In this document: positions 12,966 to 35,900 of the stretch, in pieces | Layout: the number at the start of each line of letters is the position of its first letter | Numbering within the stretch: position 1 is the first letter of the stretch | Assembly (NCBI GenBank): GCA_036850595.1 | Contig: CM072153.1 | Location: forward strand, 12,170,169 to 12,234,168 | Origin: Rhyacichthys aspro | Taxonomy: Eukaryota; Chordata; Actinopteri; Gobiiformes; Rhyacichthyidae | Direction: 5' to 3' | Length of the DNA: 64,000 nt | Position numbers and translations under genes: made by a program | The notes under the pieces: generated by a model | The model's database searches: none | What the model was told of the DNA's origin: nothing | What the model saw: the letters and a program-made list of their open reading frames with translations, nothing else

Positions 12966-15712
12966 TCACTTACCGCCCGAAAACCTCAAAACATGTAATA
13001 TGTTACTTTGGCAAAGATAAGGGTTAACGTTTAATATTTTTAAATAAAATAGCCAATTGAATTTTCACACAACGAAATCCCCTCTTGTTCCACACTTACT
13101 CTCGTTTAATTTTTATTTTTTTCTAATAAGTTTATATTAGTTTAATTTGTTTTTTTATCTTTAGTTTATTTTTTATTTATTTTTTATCAGGTAGGTATTA
13201 AGAACATAATCAGTTTATAATAACGACCTGGTTGTTGTGGAGGTTAATACAGCTGTAAACACTGTCCTTTATTTTCACAGTTGTTATCTTCTGTTTAGAT
13301 GTAGACCTTCAGGCAGAGGCAGAAAGACAGGGGCCCCTCCAGAGTCAAAACCCCACAGTGCTTCATGCTCAACACTATACTTTTACCTCTAACCAGATAA
13401 ACACAACATTTCACACATGTAGTTTAGACAAGAGGTCTTTACCACCGTGCAGTGACAGGCTGGGACCTTTAGTGGGGGGCAAATCCTGTGAAGTTAAAGT
13501 TGTGTTGATTTAAAGTTGCAACACTATGGTCATAATTCACTGTCGAAGGTTGTGTCTGTGTTATGTTGTGAAATTTGTGCTCGATGTGTGGTTAAATCTT
13601 GCATATTTACATAATGGACAAATCTCCTGTTAATTAATAACCACTGTTCCATATTACACAAACATAAACATAACTGGGATCTGACAATAATCACATGTAG
13701 GCCTAAATGGGCATAAATATGAAGGCTTAACAGTAAGAGGCATGGCTCATTTAAGTTCAGTGCAAAAGAGAACAAAAGAGAACCAAATCTTTCGCTTGTT
13801 TCGACTCAACAGAGGCCTTAAGCTATTGAACCGAAAACCCAGTTATCAACAGCTTGAAATAATGTGCATAGTAAATATGCCTTTAAATAGGACAGAAGCA
13901 CTTTGTTGGAATTAAAGCAAAAATAAAACAGAAGCAGTGTTATAAAATAATTATTTCACATGTGAAATTGAGTTTTAATTTCATGGTAGAAAATGTATTT
14001 TAACCATCCTGGACTACAGTAAAACAGAGCCTGTAGGTTAAAGTTTGATTTGCAATGAAAAGAAAGAAGGAAATTTAGCAGTGCCATAATCCTAAAGTTT
14101 GCAAAGACACACTAAAGGATTTATTTTCCTCTGATGCACAATAGTAATGAAAATATTTTGGCAAAAATCATCATCGCACTGACACTGACTAACATCGCCA
14201 GCAGCGCATGATGTCACATGACATACACTATCAGCACCAATAGAAATGTGGGAATAGTGTTACTTTGCAATATCCTAGTGATATGACAGTAGGTATATGA
14301 CTGTAGCCAGCTATAGAGAGCAGCTGTAGAGCAGCTAATGGTTCAAATGTGTGCTCTAGGGAACAACCCTCAGTATAAAGAAGGGAACATGTGAACAGGT
14401 ACAGGCTGGTATATGATGAGGGAGAATTGATGGATCTGAGGGGGGTGGAGAGTTCAGCCCTGAGCCGCCACCGTGTCTCTTTCAACTGCCTGTTCAGGAT
14501 GTGAGCAGGCGACATGATTGGCCTGAAAGGAAGTCCTGGCATCTGGGAACAGAGAAGGGAAAGAGGGCATGTGACCTCCACTCACCACCAGCTTTTCCAA
14601 ATCTTGTTAGAGCAGCTAGCTGGCTCCAGGGTCATTTCCCAGTTTCCCAAGGTTCAGAGGGAGATTAGTTCTCCAGTGGGGCCGTCATCCCAGAGGACGG
14701 GTGACAGATTCACAGGCTGATCTGGCCTATTAGGCTCGGATAAAGAGTCAAAGTCCAGACTGCCAAGCACACCGACGCACATCACTTCTGATGAAATCAA
14801 CCTGCATCACTGAATTCAGCTGATAACCACTACTAAACCCATGATACACTCAGCTCCTAATCACTCCTTCACAGAGGAATGCATTATTAATGGATTCTCA
14901 CCTACAGAGTGAAACCTCCACTGTACTTACTGTTTTAGTGGGGTTTTTTCTAACAAGCACATAAGTGAAGCCTTCTTATTCCTCTTAAGACATTCCTAAT
15001 TTCTGAGATTTATAATGCCCATTTTTGGACTTGGACTACAAACACTGAACAACCCTCTTTTACAATGCTTTTTTAATTGATAATATGTTTGAACAAGTCT
15101 GTTAATGCTTCTTGGTTGAGCATCAGCGATAACAGAAAGTCTGGCCGGAGTCCATGATATAAAAAACAAAGTACAATGGATGTGCACAAACATAGTCCGG
15201 TTTACGGTAGGGTTAAACGGTTAAATCCCAGAACCCTTTAGATCCATTAGTCTTAACGATGAAAATATTGGCAGGATATTTTGGTGTGTTTCAGTAGTTT
15301 TGTAAACCAGCTTCTAAATGTCTATACAGTACAGTGCAAGCATTGTAGCTGTGTGTTTGGGGTACAAACAAATTAAATAAATATAAAAACACATTTAATT
15401 GATAAAGAAAATGTTTGGTCAGACATCATTTGGGAAAAGACCAGAAACAATAACATGGCTGTCCAGAAAAAGGTGTTTAGAGGTCAGTCTGAATGCATGT
15501 TTTACATTGTGTGTAACACTTTCTAATACTGTTTATCAGGTCACAAACATTAACACCAAAGGACAGCCTTGAAGAGACCATAAAAATATCAGCATCCAAG
15601 TAATTGATGTCCGTAGGGCCTGGGTTAAAAAAGGTCCAGGGTCCAACACAACTTGGATAAACTTGAAAACATCCCATTAACAATGAAAAGCAGTTTATAG
15701 CTGCAGTCCCAG
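12966..15712. other. Intergenic DNA plus the mbtps1 3'UTR
   Basis: Between the slc38a8 promoter and the mbtps1 stop codon I see no exon or structured RNA. The right part (roughly 15050-15712) must hold the mbtps1 3'UTR. I found no plain AATAAA on the minus strand near the stop, only ATTAAA-type variants around 15395 and 15065, so the 3' end is unresolved. Confidence 0.5.
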
Positions 15713-26689
<10,977 letters not shown>

Positions 26690-27035
26690 TTTCCTCACGT
26701 TATCAGTCTTTTTGAATAGCTTGAAGATGAAAAATGTGCTGTAGATGTTTGATTAATCACCAGAGGTTGCGACAGAACATTTCAGGTCCACAGCTCCAAA
26801 AATGAGTCCATACTGCAAAAGGCAAACGCAGCTAGATTCCTTTCTTTCTGCGTTTTCTCTCCATGGTGGTAGTCCACGGTGCTGGTCAGTGGCACTGCCA
26901 GAGTGAGGAGATGGCGGCCATTTTTAAAGCTTGATAAGGAAACAGGCAGGAGCAGATGATGGACGCGGGAGTCTGAGGAGCACAGGTGAAGGTTTCAATG
27001 CTTAGTTCCACTGAAGCAGCTTTGGAGATTTATGT
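26690..27035 (-). other. mbtps1: mbtps1 5'UTR part of the first coding exon, with two short uORFs
   Basis: A strong acceptor (TTTTCTTTTCAG) ends at 27036, so the exon with the start codon has about 346 nt of leader. The leader contains a 10-codon uORF at 26782-26811 and an 8-codon uORF at 26757-26780, stop codons included. Both end before the main ATG, a layout often linked to translational control of stress genes; any such role here is inference. Confidence 0.55.
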
Positions 27036-27154
27036 CTGAAAAGAAAACATACAGAGCAGTGAGCAAAAATCCTGTTTACATTTAAATTCACACCAATGTG
27101 TACAACCAAGGGAAATAAAAAAATTAATAAAATAACAGCACTTTAGTACTGTAA

Positions 27155-27160
<6 letters not shown>

Positions 27161-27187
<27 letters not shown>
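27161..27187 (+). repeat. (CA)n microsatellite
   Basis: An uninterrupted dinucleotide run of about 13.5 CA units in the first intron of mbtps1, a likely polymorphic marker. Confidence 0.95.
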
Positions 27188-27190
<3 letters not shown>

Positions 27191-29738
27191 TCATTAAATG
27201 CTTTGTTTTTTTTGTTTTTGTTTCTTTTTTTGCAATATTTATGTCATTGGCTAATATACTAAAAATAAAGTAAATGAGCTGGACTGTGACTTTAACTGTA
27301 CTGTTACAGCCTGACTTATTACACGTCTGAGCTTACATCTCTCTTTTTGTGCCCAGTCTAAAAATGTATGTGTATGTATATGTGACTAGCTTCCCTAACC
27401 CGAAACTGTGATATATGACTCTCTCTTGCACCTTTCTCCTTAAAGCTAATCTAAAGGGAAATTCTGGGCCGGTACAGCCCAAGACTCAGACAAACTGTAA
27501 TAAAATACACATTTGGCCGCAATGCTGCCTAAGACACACAGGCGGCCTGAACTCTACAGGGAACAGCCCAGTGAAGGTCCAGCCCAGGTTATATAACACT
27601 CTCTGTACTGGCTTTAACTGTTGCTTTACACCAAAAGGACAAATGGCAGGCCTTTAAGTTTATTTATGAAATGGAATAAGTTTAAGAAGTGTTCACCACA
27701 TCAAAGGGCTCACACATATCCCACACAGAGCCATCTGTTCCGTGGGCAACAGTGTGTGTGTGTTTGTGTGGCTCTGATATAAGGCTGGAGTTAATACCCA
27801 ACTGTCACCAAAGTAAAAAATACACCATGTTTTTCAATCTGTGTAAAGGGAATTACAACACAATACTGTTTGTAATTCTGTGGTAATCGAGAACAGTTTG
27901 GTTTTTTTAGATGAATTAACCTTGATTCATGTAATTACAAAATTGTACACTTGTTTCTTTGTACTATAGCTTATATTTCACTTCACTATACTACTATTTA
28001 AACCATATAATAAAGCAGAGGTGGCTCCAAATGTGACTCCAAAAAGTACAGAACACTTTTTGCGTTTCTGAAGGAGTCCAAAACTAAGGGTACCATCTCA
28101 AATGTGGGATCCTAAACTCTTCAGTCTGATTAGATGACAGAATGCTCATTAAAATGTGAGAAAGGGGTAAAAAACACACACAGCAACATTTTTAAAGATC
28201 GTCTTGATCATTACACCACCCGTTACAGTTTCAAACCATATTGCAAGGTAAAAAGAGAGGTTAAAAAATTGCCCTTTTCAGTGAGTCATCAAGTTCAGGC
28301 TCAAGTCACAGCATGTCATGTCTGCCACCCTAAATGAGGCATTAATATACTTACACTACCTTCTAAAATATCCATTATGACCATCATATCCTTGGCTTTG
28401 GTTACAGAGGAGATAGGAGCTGCAAATGTCTCATAATCAAAGTTGGTCTAAGAAAACCCCTGGCTTTTGTAATCATCTGAAGGGTGGGGTAAGTAGGTGG
28501 TAGGTGGGGGCTCCGGTTCCGGCTCGGGGCAGGATATGATTCTGACAACAATTCAGAGTTCGCAGCCACTGGTTTAGACCCAGAGCTGTAAAAAATAGCC
28601 TGGTTACTGGTGAGGGGCAGTAAAACACAGACTACAGCCACTTGTGTAAACATAGCACCAAACCACTAATACTGCAGCAGACTCTGGATTAGAAGCTACC
28701 ACAGACCCTCACCCCATCCCTTTAATAAACAACAGGGTTCAAAGTAACTTGTCAGAATAGTCAAGATTATTATTACGCAAAAGAACACATTTTTCAGTGT
28801 TTTATAATGTTTAATATTTCCACGATATTTTTTGTCATCCTACCTCCAAGGAACACGTTTTACACATTAACCAGAACTACTTTCTCACTCACCAAAAATA
28901 ATAAATAACTATATAAAAAATGTTCTGAGTGTAAACCTTTTTTCACACTTGATTGGATCATTATGGACACTACAAACAGTACGAGTTGTGTAAGTACAGT
29001 TTGTAAATCTACTGCAATTGCAAACTATATTATAAATGAAGAAGGAAAAATAACATTAAAAGCAGCAAATAAATCGATTGAAGATTGTCCAAATGTATCC
29101 CTTCCAAATGCAATAATTATTCATTTGGAAAGACAAAAGCACACGACCTCCCCATTATTGGAAAGCAGTTCACTATATTCCAGGTTTTCCGAGGCGCACA
29201 GAAACACTTTAGTTCGTTATGTTGCATTTGTTAGAGCATTTAAACATTTTACACTGCAAAACCCATGCTTCAAACTCAGTTTTACCAGCATAAACATATC
29301 CTATCGTTTATACTGTAGTGAACAATCCATTTAAATGACTTCGATACGAGTTTTATACGAATCATTACTTACGGTACTTATGGTCCTCACGCTAAATCCT
29401 GGAATATTACAAGATTGGCCCTAAAGCTTTCACACTGGCTCAAGGCTACAAAGAAATTCAGATTTTATCAGCTCAAACACTGCAAACACAGCACATATGC
29501 TAGAGCCAGATGCTAAATTCTGAACGGGGCAGATGAGTTACTTAATAATAATAACACTGATTTTTTAAAATGCCTTATCTTCAAGAAATGACGGCAAAGC
29601 ATATGTTGCACTGAAGTGGTTCTGTAAACAAGGCGAAATGCTAATCGACTTTTCAGAGAAGCCAAAGCGTTTCACATGGACAGGGTTAGCTAAAAAGCTT
29701 TATGCTATCCCTTGTATTTATATGCAAAAAATACTTAC

Positions 29739-29900
29739 ACAACAGACAAACGACGCAGCCTTTGCGATTTTCTGTGAGGTTTTAACATTTACTGTTCACT
29801 TTCTGATGAGCTAACTCCAGGTGAGTCGCTACTTTAGTCTGTGGCTAACAATAGCTAGCAATAAGTAGCAAACTCAAAGACGATACAGCCGCAGACCACT
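29739..29900 (-). other. mbtps1: Candidate non-coding first exon of mbtps1
   Basis: A near-perfect donor, GTAAGTAT, starts at 29738 on the minus strand, about 2.7 kb upstream of the acceptor at 27036. Human MBTPS1 also starts with a non-coding exon. The 5' limit is a guess because the transcription start cannot be read from sequence. Confidence 0.4.
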
Positions 29901-30514
29901 GACGTCTAGTAACGACAAGTTGCCAGGTCAGACAAATATCCTCCCTAGGACAAGGCAACTGCACATTTTATCTTTATAGAAATGTATAAAATATATGTAC
30001 TTAAATTTAAAAACGTTTGTGGCGCACTACAGGAAAGGTATATTTTATTTATTTATTTTATTATATTTCCTCTTAAACAACGTTGTGTTTTATCAAATAT
30101 GGCAACCACAAGTTCCGTGCGGGTTATTGAAGCAATTCTGCCACCAGAGGCCGCCATAGCTGTCAAAAAACAAACCATTGACAAACACTGTACACTTTAG
30201 TGACAAGGTAAAACATGCAGGGCTTTTTATTTAAACACCAGCTTAAAATGACTAAATTAAAATATTTTGTGAGGTTAATTGAGCAGCTGCAATGTGAAGT
30301 TTAATGGACTAATTAGAAGTTGCTGGTAACTTTTGAATGAGTACTTCAATATTAGTACTTCATTATTTACTGCTGAAAACATCTGTTATTGTATATGTTT
30401 GGGTTCAACTAATATATGACTTGGGGAAAAAGCCAGAGAACCTTATTCTACTCTGTAATCATGACAGAAAACAGCAAAATGTATATCTTAGGATTACTGA
30501 GATAGTAAAGTCAG
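29901..30514. promoter_or_regulatory. Intergenic space between mbtps1 5' end and pskh1 3' end
   Basis: About 600 bases separate the presumed mbtps1 first exon from the pskh1 poly(A) site, so the mbtps1 promoter must lie largely here. I see no TATA box at a convincing place and no strong CpG island. The open frames here are chance. Confidence 0.35.
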
Positions 30515-32997
30515 ACACCACGTCAAGTTGGAGTGTTTTATTGGCACATACAACTCACCATTTAAAAAATAAAAAATAAAAGTAAATGGTAAAGGAATCA
30601 AAGTGTTATGATTTATTTAGACACAGATTCAAGATAAGACAAAGGACAAAAACTGTTTTCAGGTAACAGTTTGCTACTTCATTCAGGATGACTTCATTTA
30701 TATAAGAATCACAGAATAGTATATAAAAACAAAAGGTTGTGCTCCACAGATCAACAGACACACTGATTTCAACAGCTGAATGTGATAAACTTGGTATGAT
30801 GCAGATTCAAACACATTCTTTAAATGTTTTTAACGTCTTTCTTATTCTATTCTTGGAAAATGTCAAAGGAGATAATGCAATTTAACTGTGTTTTTAGAGG
30901 AGTTTCTCCTAAATAGATTTGTGTCAGTCTAACAGACAAAGTAAAGTAAGAATTTAAGAGTGCTCATATGATTGTAGTGATCCCAGATCTAATGTTGGCC
31001 TCACTTTGTCTTTTAAAAGCAAGTTACTCCCACAACAGGTGAGACATCAGGGTGGATAACAGCAGTCACATGAAAAGTCAATGCAGTAAAATTATACACA
31101 GAGAAAACTTTTTTTTTTAAAAAGTGAAAGAGAAGGCAGCTAACAGAGAACGGAAAAAGTGAGGTCAGCTGACATGGCTCGGTTGGTTTCCAGTATGCAT
31201 CAAAAACTTCACAACAATAATACATTTTACAAGTCTGGGGAAGACAACAAAATGACACACTTTCTGACATGAGCATGGGCAATACATTGTAGTTGTTAAA
31301 ACTCAGCATTTCAATCATGAAGTGCTTTCTCAGGCAATGGCGGCATCATGAAAAGAGAACTACAACCCAATAGCAATGTGGTGTCACCCTCTTGTCTCTG
31401 ACTAATGTCAAGATAGATGTACAGTAGATAGACCAACTTCATGTTATGCACTAGAATATCGGGATTCATTACAATTCATTACACTGGAATGACTGATGTT
31501 TTTAACAGACAAGTATTAAAAGTCTTCATAACTCAACTACTACTGGGTATTTAAAACACCCTTAAACTGGTTTCCTTCATTTAGTAAGGAGGCAGCTGTG
31601 TGTTATGGTTCTAACAGTCTATTTTGGAAGTACACCACAGTTAGCTAGACCAAGGTTCACAAACTTTGGCTCTGGGGAAACTCATATTTTGCTAATTGAA
31701 TAGCATTTACTAAATCAAACAATAAAAAGTTATGTTTGATGTCATAACGTTTTAAGTGCTTTCTGTCCCTTTTAGTATAGTTCTGTTCCTTTAAGTATTC
31801 TTTGGTTCTTTCTATCAGATTTTTTTAAGTAGGCTGTATGTTTTCAGGTGAAAATAGTTGAGCTGAGCACTAGCAGCTGCTGAACGTCAATATAGAAGCT
31901 GACTTTAGTGTCAGAAAAATATATTTCAAATCCTATTAACATCTTAACTGAGGAAATAAAGATTATATAATAGTGTATTCTTTATATGTTAGGCCGCCCA
32001 GACTTTGGGAACTATAGCCTTATGATTAAATGGGATCCTATTCTCTGACCATCAGCGAGTGGAAGATAATATCCCAGTTCATTCAAAGGATGTGATGTGT
32101 TCTTCACAAAAGACCATCTGCCTAATGCTGAAATAATGTGCCGTTGGCTGCAAACTTCAAAGAGAATGTGTTAAGGTAAGACTTTGATTTGTTTAAAATG
32201 CACTAAACTACCGACACTAAAGTCATCTCCTATGCTATTGAGCAGCTGGCTAGCACTAATTACACACAGTGCAACACAAGTTAACTACTAGTGCTTATAC
32301 ACTACTATTTACAGGGACATACAGCCACTCTTTAGAAATCCCAAATTTTCAATTATTCTGCATTTATGGGTCACTTCAAAAGGGTTTGACATGTGTGCCA
32401 TAAAAATTTGTAAACTAAGCTTTTACCAGAAAAACAGCTTCACAATCTTAACAGCTTTACAAAACGCTATTGACAAATTAATAATAGTAAGACTGACTAA
32501 TTTGATATTTTTGTCATCAAGGGCATGTTTTTTTTGCAGTCTGATTCCATTGCCCACATCATAAACAGACATCTGTACAATAACAATAAATTCACAGCAA
32601 TTTCATTAGGAATGAGGGAGGAGGAAACATTTATCCCCCTTAATGTGGAAATGTCACTAACCAGAGCTCTGTTCAACAGATCCTTGTGAAGGTCATTATC
32701 CAGTGACCGTTTGAATGGAGACTAATAATCATGTCAACAATAATAAATAAATATGTAGAGACACAGGAATGAAAGAACAAAAGGGCAAGGAGTTGAAGGC
32801 GCCATCCCATTAGAGAGCGGCTGGAGGAAGGGACAAAGAGATGACTCACATTTCTCACCCATTAAGTAAGTTCTTATCGGGCAGAGATTATTTAACACTT
32901 AATCTATAGTCACATTTTACTGCAGTTACTTGGTCAAGGTCAAAGTCATCTTGTTTCAAAAGTAAAAAGTAGAAAAGTTGTTGTTGCAGTTCCTGAC
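30515..32997 (-). other. pskh1: pskh1 3'UTR with polyadenylation signal
   Basis: The minus strand reads CCAATAAAACACTCC with the AATAAA at 30542-30537, followed by sequence rich in G and T (GACGTGGTGTCTG). It is the best poly(A) site downstream of the pskh1 stop and gives a 3'UTR of about 2.5 kb. The stretch has no coding exon on either strand. Confidence 0.6.
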
Positions 32998-35900
32998 CTA
33001 ACCATTATATTGCTGCTGGTAGCGGCGGTTGAGCTCGCGCAGCTCTTTCTCTCGCACGCGCCTGGCTTTGTTGGACTTTGTGGAGCGGCTGGAGCGTGTG
33101 GACTGGGCCGATTTGGTGCTGTGGCAGCGAGACGAGGCGCGCTTCAGGAGGTTTTGGGATATACATCGCTGCAGGTTTTTCATCGACGAAGAGGCCGCCA
33201 TGCTGACGATCCAGGGGTGCTTGAGTGCCTGGCCCGCTGTCAGACGCAGGGCTGGGTCCACTGTTAAGATGCGCTCCACAAAGTCTTTGGCAAGGTTTGA
33301 CACGCTGGGCCATGGCTGAAAAGGAAATACGGGAAGGGAATTAATAAATGGGGTTCACTGAGGTTGGAAAATCACTTGGTATGCATGAAAATAATCAACA
33401 GAAAGGTAGTGTTGCTTTAGACAAATAAACTGGGATTTAAACAAATGAAGCTTAAGGACTTCTATAAAAAAGAAAGATGATGAAACCAAAAACAGTTTGA
33501 GACCTTGTCAAAAACAAACCCTACAATGAGCAGTGTATGAGGTGTTTCTACTGAATGGCTGAATTTTTCCTTCATAAATAAAACCAGGTGGCTGTATTGT
33601 AGTATGCTTAGTGAACACAAGAGGGCAACAAAGTGGTGTCAAATTCTTCAACATCAACTGAGCTGCTGTTAAAAAGTAAATCCCTTATGACAGTGATAAA
33701 AGATTCCTTATATAGCATGTTGATGAAGAGGCATCAGCTCACCTATAAACATTACTGTCAATTTTGCACTAGACTTTGTTTTAACGAAAGATTGTGTTTG
33801 TGGGCATTGTAAGTGTTGCCAGGACAATGGGCCCATAAAAATGGCACAATGAGGTGACCCTTCTGTGGCTGTTTATTCCGTGATGAAACAAACAGGTTCT
33901 AAAAAGGTTCACAGGTTGAACTCGCTGTAGCTTTAGCCCAGAGACTGCAGTTGGTTCATGTTGGTAAAAAGGCAGCATCATTCCCATCAGACTAAGAGAA
34001 ACTTGTGTAGTGCTCCTCGACCCCCTACTTGGACAGGAAATGGGAATATCAGCACTGCATGCCTTTCTATTGCACACACAGTCTTTACTTGATGCCCTGC
34101 TCGGCAACCAGCTGTATTTTTAGTCTCCCAGTGGACAATTACTGCCCCTTTACGCAGCAGGTAAATCAGTGATGGTTAAAGATCCATGACACATATATAA
34201 CCCTCTTTTATACATTCCTACGGGCCCTGAAAGACAAGTTAGGGCTGGCATTAGTTCTTGGAGTGCAGCTGCAGACAGAGACTTTATTTATTATAGTTGT
34301 AAAGGCAACTATCCACCAGGGCAGTGCACTCGGACTGCTCCACATCCATCCCTGCTCTTGGTGAATCACATGAAGGGACATTCTTTAACTACAACCCTTT
34401 TTTTAATCATATTTGAATGGCAAAGTTCAGAAAGGGATGCACTGACTCTGGCTTCTTTTAATCTGTGGGGAGTAGGTCTCAAGCAGAAAGTGATAACAAC
34501 AACATAGTGGTGATATACTAGCTCTATTTATATTTATATTTCTTTAAATGAAAGTATAGTATTAACAAAGTTAAATATCAAACTATTGAAATCAGCAGCT
34601 GGAGGCATTAAAAGAAAAAGGGGAATTGTATTTTTTTTTTTTAATATCATAAGCTTTATAAAAAAATAAATAAAACAAAATTCAAATTAATCAACCAGTC
34701 CTAAATTACCCAACATTGTTCTGGATAAGAACAATAAAATAAGATAATTATTTATAGCTTATGTTTTTTTAGAATACAGTTTAAATATATACTCTTGGTG
34801 GCTCATCTAATAGAGTGCATACCATATACTTGGAGACCCTGGGTTGGGTCATTTGTCCAATGTGATTCCCTTCTCTCACTTTCCTCTGTCTGTCTACTGT
34901 AATATCAAATAAAGGCCAAAAAAATCTTTAAAAAAAAAGAAAAAAGATGACATTTTGGTTACCCTTTTGCCTGTGTAAGGATCAATAGTGAGTTTTGCTC
35001 GACCTTTTTAGGACCTGTTCCACCATCTTAAAACTCAAATAGCAGGACAGTACTACATGCTGTTGTGAGGACCTTTCATACACTTTCTTTACTTTGCAAA
35101 CTTAGCTGTAGTGCCTCTTTAAAATAGGCATAAATCCTGCTCCAAGACACTACTAGCAACCAAGGGGGCATTTACAACAACTCAGAGGGTGTTTTACCAC
35201 AATATTTTGTGACAAGGCCACTGCTTCAGCAGATGAGAGAAGCACTGCCCTGTCACACTGACCTCAATGCTTTAAATGAGACTGCCTTCCTTGCCCTGTG
35301 TTCGGTGACTGCTCACAAACTAAAAAGCCTTCACTTTGCTGATCCCCTGGTGCTTCTCAAACAGAAGGGTCATGAATAACCTTAAGCACATTTTAAATTG
35401 GAGTTCTTTGTTGTTACGGCTCTCATGAGAAACCTTGTTAGTTTTTAATCTCGGTGTATTTGATCTGATATTTTAGCATATTTTAGATATTTTGCAGAGC
35501 TCAGCTACAGCTTCATGGAAATGTTTTCAATCATTAAATGTGTCCGATTTGACCTTACAGTTCCAGTCCAACAAATGCCTACATATCCCAAGAAAACACA
35601 GACAACTCTTATTAAATATTACAACACTACTCAGCTATTATTCCGTTCTGAGGCGAACATTAACCAAGGGCCCCTCTGTAAAGCTCAATGGCAACATAAA
35701 CATCCCACACCATGAAACAAAGAAACAGACTACTCAGCATTCTTCCAACTAGATACACAGATAGAGCATAAATTACTCCAAACACGCATACACTCGGAGC
35801 GAGGGCATATTGACTCGAGACTTGAAGCAAGCAGGTAGAATGAGGGAGGTGAAGACAGAAATAGATGTTCGCTTTGAGAGGAGGAGACATGGGAGAAAGT

